Origin: Pseudomonas sp. L5B5
Lineage (GTDB): Bacteria > Pseudomonadota > Gammaproteobacteria > Pseudomonadales > Pseudomonadaceae
Direction of reading: 5' to 3'
Length of the DNA: 64,000 nt
Assembly (NCBI RefSeq): GCF_020520285.1
Contig: NZ_CP084742.1
Span: forward strand, 4,960,001 to 5,024,000
In this document: one piece after another, positions 8,811 through 16,822 of the stretch
How positions within the stretch are numbered: position 1 is the first letter of the stretch
Layout of the letters: the number at the start of each line of letters is the position of its first letter
Program-made: the position numbers and the translations under genes
Notes under the pieces: model-generated
The model's database searches: none
Told to the model about the DNA's origin: nothing
Seen by the model: only the letters and a program-made list of their open reading frames with translations

Positions 8811-9575
8811 TCAGGTACCGGACGGGAGGTGCCCCAGCCAGTGCGCCGGCAGGCGGCGCTGTTGGCACAAGCCACGCAGGCGCTGGAGCTGGGCCGGGCT
8901 CAGCTGCTTGAAGGCAATGGCCTGAGGCAGGCTGTCGCTGACGTTGCGCCCCGCCGCCAGGTGTTCCTCCATGTGCTCCAGGGCCAGTTGGTTGAGGTCG
9001 ACGCTGTGGCGCTGGGCCAGGCCGGCGATGCGCCCGCAGTCCAGGCCCATGCCCAGGGTCTTGAGCACCAGTTGATGGAAGGCCCGGTCCTGGTAGTGGC
9101 GTGCGACGAAGGGGTTGTCCAGGGCGATGGCGGCGAACACCTCGCGGTTGTTGGTGCGCCCGGCCTGCAAGGCCAGCTCGAGGCTGCTGCCCTGGCTGTC
9201 GAGGTCGTCCAGGATCTTGAGCAGGACGCTTTTTTCCTGGTCGTCGCCCCACAGGAACAATTGGCGCAGCAGTGGCAACTGTCCCGCGGTGTCCTGCTGT
9301 TCGAGCAATTGTCCCAGGAGCACCGCGCGAGCCAGCTGTGCCAGGTTCCAGCCCGGGTTCTGTGGCACTGGCGTATCGCCGAGGCGCCGCCGGCACTGGC
9401 TGCTGAGCAGCACCAGGGAATTGGCCGTCGGCTGGTTGGCCAACTGCTCCAGGCTGCGCTGCCACCAGATGCGGGTGTCGTTGTCCAACTGCTGTTCCAG
9501 CAGCCGGCGGCGTTCGACAAGGGCTTCATGGCGCATGACGAGGGCAGGCGAGGGGGTGATGACGTCCGTGGTCAT
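8811..9575 (-). CDS. eboA: EboA domain protein, helical, function unknown
   Basis: The 254-residue product is almost entirely alpha-helical, rich in Leu, Gln and Arg, with HEAT-like spacing (LARAVLLGQLLEQQDTAGQL, LALQAGRTNNREVFAAIALD). There is no signal peptide, membrane segment or catalytic motif. Its assignment as EboA rests on size, the region around DNPFVARHYQDRAFHQLVLK, and its place between the UbiA-like and TatD-like genes. The ATG at 9575 overlaps the eboC stop by 4 nt. A scaffold or adaptor role is possible but unproven. Confidence 0.8.
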   Translation of the reverse strand: MTTDVITPSPALVMRHEALVERRRLLEQQLDNDTRIWWQRSLEQLANQPTANSLVLLSSQCRRRLGDTPVPQNPGWNLAQLARAVLLGQLLEQQDTAGQLPLLRQLFLWGDDQEKSVLLKILDDLDSQGSSLELALQAGRTNNREVFAAIALDNPFVARHYQDRAFHQLVLKTLGMGLDCGRIAGLAQRHSVDLNQLALEHMEEHLAAGRNVSDSLPQAIAFKQLSPAQLQRLRGLCQQRRLPAHWLGHLPSGT

Positions 9576-10456
9576 GTCGGCTTGATCCAGCGTTGAAGGT
9601 GGGGGAGCAGGAAGAACACCAGCACGCACAGCAGGCTGCCCAGCGGCTGGTTGGCCAGGGCCAGTACCAGGGCATCGAACAGCGGCAGGGCGGCGAGCCC
9701 GGCACCGATGAAGGCGCGGATCTGCCGCTGCCGGGGATTGGCCAGGTGGCGTTGGTAGTGCCAGCCCAGCCAGCCCAGCCAGAGCAGCAGCACCAGCCAG
9801 AACACGCTGTTGTCGGCGTAGGCGGCCAGGGCCAGGGGACTGAGCATCAGCAGCAGCGGCAGGCGGCTGAGCAGCTGGTTGCGATGTTCCAGCCGCGCCA
9901 GGTAGGTCAGGCCGGCGATGTAGCTGCCCAGCAGGGCGGCGCACAGCCACAGCGGTTGCGGCGGCAGGGCCAGGCTGGCCGCCGCGGTCAGGTACAGGGC
10001 CGAGCGGCAGCCGCCCATCAGCCAGACGCTGTGGGGATACTTCTTGTGCAGCAGGTCGTAGGCCAGGATGAACAGCAACAGCAGCCCGGCGCTGGCCAGC
10101 AACCAGTGGGGCTGGGCGATCAGGTGGCTGAGCCCGAGTACCGAGAGGGCCGCCAGCAACAACAGGATGGCGGTGGCCAGGCTGACCTGGGTGCTGCTGA
10201 CCAGCCCCAGGACGATCGGTCGCGGATTCTGGTGGCGCCGGTCCCAGTCGGCGTCCAGCAGGTCGTTGAGCAGCATGCCTGCCAGGTACAGCGCCGACAG
10301 GGCTACCAGCAGCAGGGTCCAGACCAGCGGCGAGGGCGGGGCCAGGGCCGTGGCACTGCTGGCCAGCAGGGCGGCGGCCATGGCGTTGGTCCATACCGTC
10401 GGCAGGTTGGAGACCCGGCCCAGGGTCAGCCAGGTGGTCAGCGAGGACTGGGTCAT
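9572..10456 (-). CDS. eboC: EboC-type UbiA family prenyltransferase-like membrane protein
   Basis: The 294-residue product is a multi-pass membrane protein of the UbiA type, with about eight hydrophobic segments. The first Asp-rich motif is NDLLDADWD (UbiA pattern NDxxDxxxD), placed after the second segment. The second motif region is weaker (YDLLHKKYPHSVWLMGG). UbiA enzymes transfer prenyl groups to aromatic acceptors in the inner membrane; here the acceptor is unknown. The N-terminus (TLGRVSNLPTVWTNAMAAAL) is typical of the family. The ATG at 10456 overlaps the eboD stop by 4 nt. Confidence 0.88.
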   Translation of the reverse strand: MTQSSLTTWLTLGRVSNLPTVWTNAMAAALLASSATALAPPSPLVWTLLLVALSALYLAGMLLNDLLDADWDRRHQNPRPIVLGLVSSTQVSLATAILLLLAALSVLGLSHLIAQPHWLLASAGLLLLFILAYDLLHKKYPHSVWLMGGCRSALYLTAAASLALPPQPLWLCAALLGSYIAGLTYLARLEHRNQLLSRLPLLLMLSPLALAAYADNSVFWLVLLLWLGWLGWHYQRHLANPRQRQIRAFIGAGLAALPLFDALVLALANQPLGSLLCVLVFFLLPHLQRWIKPT

Positions 10457-12336
10457 TGCGCGCAGCCCTCGGTCCAGGCGAAGTTCGGCCCGCCGAAGCT
10501 GGCCAGGCGCGACAGAGCCTGCTCCATCACCGGCAGCTCGATGTGATGCAGGTCGATCGATTGTCCCAGGCGCTTGAGCATAGGGATCGACAGTTGCCCG
10601 CCCAGGTGCTGGCGGAACTCCTCCAGCCCTTGCAGCACCAGGAAGCGTCCCTGGGCATCCTTGAGGTTCAGCTCCGGCGGGCACAGGTGAAAACCCAACT
10701 GGTCGAGCAGTTGCAGCAAGCGCCGGGTATCGGCGTTGCCCAGGAGCCCGATGGCATTGGCGTAGAGCGCATCCAGGGCCATGCCCACCGCGACCGCTTC
10801 GCCATGGCGCAAGCGATGCTGGCTGAGGTTTTCCAGCTTGTGCGCGGCCCAGTGGCCGTAGTCCAGTGGCCGGCCGTTGCCACGCTCGAAGGGGTCGCCG
10901 GCGCCAGTGATATGGCCCAGGTGCAGTTCGGCGCAGCGGCGGATGGCATAGCGACTGGCGTCGTGCTCGAAACCGGCCAGGGCTTCGGCCTGCTGCTCCA
11001 TCCACTGGAAGAACGGCGCATCCTTGATCACCGCGACCTTCACGGCTTCGGCCAGGCCGGCGATCTGGTCGCGGGGCGACAGGCTGAGCAGCAACTGGAA
11101 GTCGTTGATCACGGCGCTAGCGGGGTAGAAGGCGCCCAGCAGGTTTTTCTGGGCGAAGGCGTTGATGCCGTTCTTCACTCCGATGCCGGCATCGTTCTGC
11201 GCCAGCACGGTGGTGGGGATACGGATCAGGCGCATGCCACGGTGGAAGGTGGCGCAGGCATATCCCACGGCATCCAGCACCGCGCCACCGCCCAGGGCCA
11301 GGACATGGCAATGCCGATCCAGGCCGTGTTCGAGCATGTGCCCGTACAGCTGCTGCAGGACTTCGGGCGTCTTGCACAGCTCGCCGGCTGGCACGGGAAT
11401 CGGCGCGGCCTTCAGGTGCAGGTCGGTGGCATGGGCACTGAAGTACTCGCCGATCTGTTGCGCCAGTTGCGGGCAGCAGCGCAGCAACTGTTCATCGGCC
11501 AGAACCAGCACCGTGGCGCGTGCGCCGGCCTGGTGCAGCAGTTGCTGGTGCAGGCAGGGGTTGTCGACCTGGAACAGGTGGTCGCTGAACAGCACCGGGT
11601 AGTGATAGCTGACCTCGAAGCGCCCCTCCAGTACCTGCCCCTGATCGGTAGGGGGCTGCACGCGGCGTGGCTTGAACAGGCTACGAGCGCCCAGGAGCAG
11701 GCCCGGCAGGACCATGCTGGCCAGGATGGTCGCCAGCAGGGCGTTCTGTTCCACCAGCAGGCTGCCGATGGCTGCGTAGGCCAGGGCCAGCCCGGCATTG
11801 GCCAGGGTCGTGACCAACAGGAACTGGCGCAGCGGATAACGCTGCATGCCGGCGGCCAGTACTGAGGTTTCCGCCAGGACCGGCACTCCCCGCAGGCAGA
11901 TCAGCGACAGGGTACTGAGGCGATAGGCCAGTTGGCCGGGCTGCCAGGTCCGCAGGCCCAGCCAGCTGGACAGCAGGCGAAAGTAGCCGGCCCCCAGCCA
12001 GTAGCCCAGGGCGGCACCCAGGCACAGGCCGACAAAGATCACCAGGTAACCGCCGACGGCCCCCAGGGCGGCCACGGCCAGGAGCGCCACCAGGCTGGAA
12101 GGCACCGGCAGCAGGACATCCAGAGCCAGCAGGGCGACCAGCAGCAGGGCCAGGCTGGTGCGCTGCACGGGATCGGTGGGGAGGAAGTTGCCCAGATGTT
12201 CGAGCAACTGCTGAATCTGCTCTTCGAACAACAGGAAGCTGGCGATCACCAGGACCGAAAACAGCACTAACGAGAGCCAATAGTTTTCAGCTGTACCCTT
12301 TAATGAAAAGGCACGAGGCAACGAACTGCGCTTCAT
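10453..12336 (-). CDS. eboD: EboD-like sugar phosphate cyclase fused to an N-terminal DedA/VTT membrane domain
   Basis: The 627-residue product has two parts. Residues about 20-225 form five or six hydrophobic segments with DedA/VTT features (LLPVPSSLVALLAVAALG, then GVPVLAETSVLAAGM). Residues about 240-600 are a 3-dehydroquinate synthase-like sugar phosphate cyclase. They carry the NAD-binding GGGAVLDAVGYACATFHRG, then IPTTVLAQNDAGIGVKNGIN, and metal-site candidates in GLAEAVKVAVIKD, YGHWAAHKLE and RHGEAVAVGM. The cyclase part shows EboD-like changes (for example GVKNGIN where aroB has GGKTGVN). I chose the ATG at 12336, preceded by GAGGG; a TTG lies just upstream. It is the first gene of the run. 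Confidence 0.87.
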   Translation of the reverse strand: MKRSSLPRAFSLKGTAENYWLSLVLFSVLVIASFLLFEEQIQQLLEHLGNFLPTDPVQRTSLALLLVALLALDVLLPVPSSLVALLAVAALGAVGGYLVIFVGLCLGAALGYWLGAGYFRLLSSWLGLRTWQPGQLAYRLSTLSLICLRGVPVLAETSVLAAGMQRYPLRQFLLVTTLANAGLALAYAAIGSLLVEQNALLATILASMVLPGLLLGARSLFKPRRVQPPTDQGQVLEGRFEVSYHYPVLFSDHLFQVDNPCLHQQLLHQAGARATVLVLADEQLLRCCPQLAQQIGEYFSAHATDLHLKAAPIPVPAGELCKTPEVLQQLYGHMLEHGLDRHCHVLALGGGAVLDAVGYACATFHRGMRLIRIPTTVLAQNDAGIGVKNGINAFAQKNLLGAFYPASAVINDFQLLLSLSPRDQIAGLAEAVKVAVIKDAPFFQWMEQQAEALAGFEHDASRYAIRRCAELHLGHITGAGDPFERGNGRPLDYGHWAAHKLENLSQHRLRHGEAVAVGMALDALYANAIGLLGNADTRRLLQLLDQLGFHLCPPELNLKDAQGRFLVLQGLEEFRQHLGGQLSIPMLKRLGQSIDLHHIELPVMEQALSRLASFGGPNFAWTEGCAQ

Positions 12337-12943
12337 CAAGCGTCCCTCTTGATTGAATTGACTGATTCCATGTCGGTGTCGGTAGTTCGAGTTCGAGCGT
12401 GTTTGCGGGAGAGTCCTCGGCTGTTTTTATTGGTTTTCTAGCGGCTGAACAGCGCTTCAGTGGCGAGTAGCTATCAAGTTAGTCAAGGCCCTGGCTTTTG
12501 CAAGCGCACCGAATGAAGTGGCTCATAACGCAGTTTTATGGCTCGTTGGGAAAGTATTCTGAAAAGCTATTAAGGGTGCTGCATCGCCAATGTTTTCGGG
12601 GTTGCGGCGGAGGAAGAGTTCAAATGGTGGTTTTAAATGATGAGTTGAAATCGGTACTAACTATTAGCCGGCTACTAAGTAGCTGGCTTGTTTTGGTGGC
12701 CATTTAGTTGAATTGATTGATTAAACTTTCACGGTAACTAGGCGTTGAAGTAGATTTATCCTGGGTAATGCAACTCATTCTCATGAGTTGGGTTTTCGCT
12801 GACTGTTTTCAATCGGGCCTTAGTTGATTGACTGTTCAATCATTGTTCTTGCTAGTTTGTCGTGCAATGACCAGGGCTAAGGTTGTCCGTGCTGGCCGGA
12901 CAACCTTGCACAAGATGCGACCCGTTGAGCTTCAGGTGCGGAT
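12337..12943. other. AT-rich intergenic region upstream of the ebo run
   Basis: These 607 bases are clearly poorer in G and C than the genes on either side and hold no convincing gene. They must contain the ebo promoter (minus strand), although I could not place confident -35/-10 boxes. Visible elements are a near-identical 15-nt repeat at 12353-12367 and 12708-12722, a perfect 8-bp inverted repeat at 12771-12790, and an Rsm-like ACATGGAAT on the minus strand at 12364-12373. A plus-strand frame at 12498-12707 is open, but its codon use is unlike Pseudomonas genes. Confidence 0.6.
12771..12790. repeat. Perfect inverted repeat, possible operator
   Basis: The arms CAACTCAT and ATGAGTTG are exact complements separated by TCTC. 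There is no T-run on either side, so it reads more like a protein-binding palindrome than a terminator. It lies about 170 nt beyond the 3' end of the cysteine hydrolase gene and 435 nt upstream of eboD. Its role is unknown. Confidence 0.55.
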
Positions 12944-13495
12944 TCAGGCCGTGGCCAGGAACTCGTCGGTGGACAGGACGCTGGCATAAGCGAAGGCCAG
13001 GGCCGACATCACTGCGCTCTGGACCTGGGCCGCCGGTACTGCCTGGCCGTTGAACTCCAGGTCCAGGGTGGCGCAGGCATCGTGGATCACCTGTACCGGA
13101 TAGCCCAGGTCGGCTGCGGCCCGAGTGGTGCCTTCCACGCACATGTGGCTCATGTTGCCGACGATCACCAGTTCCTCGATGCCCTGTTGCTGGAGGATCG
13201 ACTGCAACCGGGTTTCGCGGAACGCGTTGACGAAGTGCTTGAGCACCACCGGTTCATCCCCCTGGTTGCGAACCTTGGCGTGCAACTGCGCGCCCTCGGA
13301 GCCGGGGGTGAAGAAGGGCGCGTCCTGGGTGTTGAATTCGTGGCGGATGTGCAGCACCGGGGCGGCCTTCTGGCGAAAGGCCGCGATCAGCCGCGCGGCG
13401 TTGTCCGCTGCGGCATCGACCCCCGCCAGCGGCCATTTGCCTCCGGCGAAGTAGTCGTTCTGGATATCGATTACGATGAGTGCCTGTCTGGCCAT
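12944..13495 (-). CDS. Cysteine hydrolase of the isochorismatase superfamily
   Basis: The 183-residue product has the isochorismatase-like fold signature. The probable catalytic triad is Asp10 (LIVIDIQNDY), Lys86 (VVLKHFVNAF) and Cys119 (GNMSHMCVEG). Enzymes of this superfamily hydrolyse isochorismate, nicotinamide, N-carbamoyl compounds and related substrates; the substrate cannot be told here. The ATG at 13495 has GGAGG 8 nt upstream. It is divergent, across 101 bp, from a GlxA-type regulator, which probably controls it. Confidence 0.9.
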   Translation of the reverse strand: MARQALIVIDIQNDYFAGGKWPLAGVDAAADNAARLIAAFRQKAAPVLHIRHEFNTQDAPFFTPGSEGAQLHAKVRNQGDEPVVLKHFVNAFRETRLQSILQQQGIEELVIVGNMSHMCVEGTTRAAADLGYPVQVIHDACATLDLEFNGQAVPAAQVQSAVMSALAFAYASVLSTDEFLATA

Positions 13496-13596
13496 GGGTA
13501 TTGCCTCCAAGTGATGGTTCGATGTGGGGCCAGTATCGGCCTGTCGCATTGCCTGGAGGATTGGCCGCATCGACATTAACAGGGGGAAAACTGACA

Positions 13597-14580
13597 GTGG
13601 GCATTCAAGCCACGGTTGCCGAAGTGGGCGTACTGCTTTACCCGGGCGTGCAGATGGCTGCGGTGCACGGCTTGACGGACCTGTTCCAGGTGGCCAACCG
13701 GGTGGCCGGCGAGCAGTCCCAGGGGGCGTTGCCGGTGTTGCGGATCAGCCATTGGCAGGCCGCTGACGAACAGGCGCCGAGGCGGACCTATGACAGCCTG
13801 GACGGCGCCACCGCAGGGTTGCAGGCGCTGGTGATCCCACCGGCGCTGGCCGGGTTCTGCTCCAGCCAGTCGTCCGCGGCGCTGGTGGGCTGGCTGCGTG
13901 AGCAGCATGCCGCTGGCGCGACCCTGGGAGGCGTCTGCGTGGGTTCTATCCTCCTGGCCGAGAGCGGTTTGCTCGATGGGCGCAGCGCCACCACCCACTG
14001 GACGTCGGCCAAGGCTTTTGCCGCTCGTTATCCACAGGTACGGCTCGAGGCCGAGCAACCCATCGTCGACGATGGCGACCTGATCACCACTGCGGGCCTG
14101 ATGGCGTGGGCCGAGTTGGGGTTGCGCCTGGTGGACCGCTTGCTGGGGCCCGGGGTGGCCAGGGCGACCGCGCGCTTTCTGGTGATGGAACACAGCGACA
14201 GCGCCAGCCAGTGCGGCAGCAACTTCGCCCCGATCCTCAGCCATGGCGATGCCGCGATCCTCAAGTTGCAGCACTGGCTGCAGGCCAATGGCGCGGTGGA
14301 TGTATCGCTGGCGGCGATGGCCCGGCAGGCGGGGCTCGAGGAGCGGACCCTGCTGCGGCGTTTCCGCGCGGCCACCGGGCTCAAGCCGACCCAGTACTGC
14401 CAGCATCTGCGGGTGGGCAAGGCGCGGGAAATGCTCGAGTTCACCACGGGCACCATCGATCACATCGCCTGGACCGTGGGCTACCAGGACCCGGCGACCT
14501 TTCGCAGCCTGTTCAGGAAGATCACCGGCCTTGCGCCCAGCGAGTATCGCAACCGCTTCGGTGCCGCCCGGGGCCAGTGA
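13597..14580 (+). CDS. GlxA-type transcriptional regulator (DJ-1/PfpI domain plus AraC helix-turn-helix)
   Basis: The 327-residue product has an N-terminal DJ-1/PfpI domain with the nucleophile-elbow region GGVCVGSILLAESGLLDGR followed by TTHW. A C-terminal AraC-type DNA-binding domain follows (VSLAAMARQAGLEERTLLRR, then IDHIAWTVGYQDPATFRSLF). The start is taken as the GTG at 13597 behind an AGGGGG run; no ATG fits in frame nearby. Members of this group often sense small nitrogen compounds and activate a neighbouring catabolic gene. The divergent cysteine hydrolase is the obvious target. Confidence 0.9.
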   Translation: MGIQATVAEVGVLLYPGVQMAAVHGLTDLFQVANRVAGEQSQGALPVLRISHWQAADEQAPRRTYDSLDGATAGLQALVIPPALAGFCSSQSSAALVGWLREQHAAGATLGGVCVGSILLAESGLLDGRSATTHWTSAKAFAARYPQVRLEAEQPIVDDGDLITTAGLMAWAELGLRLVDRLLGPGVARATARFLVMEHSDSASQCGSNFAPILSHGDAAILKLQHWLQANGAVDVSLAAMARQAGLEERTLLRRFRAATGLKPTQYCQHLRVGKAREMLEFTTGTIDHIAWTVGYQDPATFRSLFRKITGLAPSEYRNRFGAARGQ

Positions 14581-14677
14581 TCGGCTGGAAAGTCACGGCC
14601 AAGTGGGCAGTTGAAGCGAACTTGCCGGACGTTTGCTGATCAGTTCCTTACAGACCCTGCTGAAGGAGCCCCGCGTT

Positions 14678-16783
14678 GTGTTGAATTTCAAGACCGCGAT
14701 TCTGCTCGGGGTGCTGCTCTTGCTGGGCAGCAGCGAGCTGGATGCCGCACCTGCGCCAAACGCCCCGGCCGAGAGTCCGGCCAAGCCCGAGTTGCTGGTC
14801 GAGGGCGGGTTGCTGGGCGCCATCAGTTCGAGCATCGATGAAGTCCAGGACAAGCTCGATCTCAACCAGAACCTGATCGACGCCTGGCGTTTGCGCGCCG
14901 ATCGTGCGGTTGACGAAGTAGGACGCCTGGTCAACCAGCCCTCGGACCGTTCCGGCTGGAGCGTGGCCGGGGACTTCCTGGTGTTGTCCGGCGCCTGGCT
15001 TGCCAGCTTCGCCCTGCTGACGCTGCTGGGGGGCTGGCTGGTTCGGCGCCTGGCGCAACAGCGCTGGTTGCTGGCCCGTCCCCGGGGCCAGGCCCTGCTG
15101 GAATACCTGTTGCCCTATACCTTGCCGGCGCTGGTCAGCCTGCCCTTGACGCTGTACGCCAGTCACTCGCTGCCCGGCTCGGCAGGCCGGGCCCTGGCCT
15201 TGTGCCTGGCGTATGCCACCAGCAGCGGCATCGTCTCCACCTCGGTGCTGCTGTGCCTGATCGTGCTGTTCAACGTGGGGCACAAGCGTCCGGCGGTCCG
15301 GATAATCCGCGACTATTGCCCCAAGCCGCTTTTTCTCATGGGCTTTCTGGCGGCCCTCAGCGATGCCCTGACCAGCCCGCAGATCGCCCGCCAGCTGGGT
15401 GGCAATATCACCAGTAGCGTGGCGGTGCTCACCGGCTTGCTGGCCACGGTGATCTTTGCCGTGCTGGTGATCCGCCTGCGCCGGCCGGTGGCGCAGCTGA
15501 TCCGCAACCGCCCGCTGTCCCAGCGTCTCAGGCAGCCGGCATTGCAGGAGTCACTGCGGATCTTTTCCGGGCTCTGGTACTGGCCGATCCTGCTGATGGC
15601 ACTGGTCTCGGCGGTCAACCTGATCGGCGCTGGCGAGGACAGCCAGGAGGCCCTGCGCTGTGCCCTGCTGACCACCGCGCTGCTGATTGCCACGGTCTTT
15701 CTCAGCACGCTGCTGCAGCACCTGTTCAAGTCCCGCAGTGCCCAGTCGATCCAGCGCAGCAGCGCCTACAAGGAGCGCTTTCTCAGCCTGCTGCATGCGT
15801 TGCTGCGGATCGTCATGGCGATAGCCTTCATTGAAATCCTCGGGCGTATCTGGGGCCTCTCGTTGTTCGAGTTCGCCCAGCGCAACTCCGTCGGCCGGGC
15901 CATCAGCGATTCGCTGAGCAGCATCGGGCTGATCTTCCTGGTGACCTGGCTGCTTTGGGTGGTGCTGGACACGGCGATCCAGGAGGCCCTGAAACCACCG
16001 GTCAACAAGCGTTCCGCGCGCCAGCCCAGTACCCGGGTCAAGACCATCCTGCCGCTGCTGCGCAACGCGATCAAAATCATCCTGGTGGTGATCTGCGCGA
16101 TCACCACCATGGCCAACCTGGGGATCAACGTCGCACCGCTGCTGGCCGGTGCCGGGGTGGTCGGCCTGGCCATCGGTTTCGGTTCCCAGCAACTGGTGCA
16201 GGACGTGATCACCGGCTTGTTCATCATCATCGAGGACACGCTGTCCGTCGGTGATTGGGTGGTCCTGGATTCCGGCCACGCCGGTACGGTGGAAGGCCTG
16301 ACCATCCGTACCCTGCGCTTGCGCGATGGCAAGGGTTTCGTGCACTCGGTGCCGTTCGGCCAGATCAAGGCGGTCACCAACCAGTCGCGGCAGTTCGCCT
16401 TCGCCTTCTTCTCGGTGCAGTTCACCTACGATTCGGATGTCGACAAGGCCATCGAGCTGATTCGCGAGGCCGGGCGCTCCATCAGCGACGATCCGTTCCT
16501 CAAGTACAGCCTGCAAGGTGGCCTGGATGTGTTCGGGGTGGACAAGATGGACCTCAACGGCGTGGTGCTGACGGCGCAGTTCCGCACCGTGTCCGGCGGC
16601 CAGTACGCGGTGACCCGGGCATTCAACCAGCGCTTGAAGAAGCTTGTGGATAACTCGCCGTGGGTCCATTTCGCCCAGACTTATCCACAACAGGTGATGT
16701 TGCCGGCGCGGCGGATCCATGAGGACGAGCCGGAGCAGGACGAGTCGGCGCTGTTGCTGCCCGAGTCGCCGCGCCCGCAGTGA
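14678..16783 (+). CDS. MscS family mechanosensitive channel, large form (701 aa)
   Basis: The start is probably the GTG at 14678, with AAGGAG 9 nt upstream; a TTG follows directly. A signal peptide (cleavage near LDAAP) leads to a soluble region and then about ten membrane segments. The MscS core follows, with the pore-lining helix and the beta-domain signature GLAIGFGSQQLVQDVITGLF next to IIEDTLSVGDWVVLDS. The length and extra N-terminal membrane segments match the YbiO-like class. Such channels release solutes under hypo-osmotic stress. The C-terminal tail is acidic and unstructured. Confidence 0.9.
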   Translation: MLNFKTAILLGVLLLLGSSELDAAPAPNAPAESPAKPELLVEGGLLGAISSSIDEVQDKLDLNQNLIDAWRLRADRAVDEVGRLVNQPSDRSGWSVAGDFLVLSGAWLASFALLTLLGGWLVRRLAQQRWLLARPRGQALLEYLLPYTLPALVSLPLTLYASHSLPGSAGRALALCLAYATSSGIVSTSVLLCLIVLFNVGHKRPAVRIIRDYCPKPLFLMGFLAALSDALTSPQIARQLGGNITSSVAVLTGLLATVIFAVLVIRLRRPVAQLIRNRPLSQRLRQPALQESLRIFSGLWYWPILLMALVSAVNLIGAGEDSQEALRCALLTTALLIATVFLSTLLQHLFKSRSAQSIQRSSAYKERFLSLLHALLRIVMAIAFIEILGRIWGLSLFEFAQRNSVGRAISDSLSSIGLIFLVTWLLWVVLDTAIQEALKPPVNKRSARQPSTRVKTILPLLRNAIKIILVVICAITTMANLGINVAPLLAGAGVVGLAIGFGSQQLVQDVITGLFIIIEDTLSVGDWVVLDSGHAGTVEGLTIRTLRLRDGKGFVHSVPFGQIKAVTNQSRQFAFAFFSVQFTYDSDVDKAIELIREAGRSISDDPFLKYSLQGGLDVFGVDKMDLNGVVLTAQFRTVSGGQYAVTRAFNQRLKKLVDNSPWVHFAQTYPQQVMLPARRIHEDEPEQDESALLLPESPRPQ

Positions 16784-16822
16784 GCCTGGTGCTGCCGCCC
16801 CGGCAGGTCCAGGCGCCAACGG

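Noticed and set aside
12498..12707. Plus-strand frame of 69 codons in the gap before eboD
   Set aside because: No ribosome site and codon use unlike the genome; AT-rich DNA favours such chance frames.
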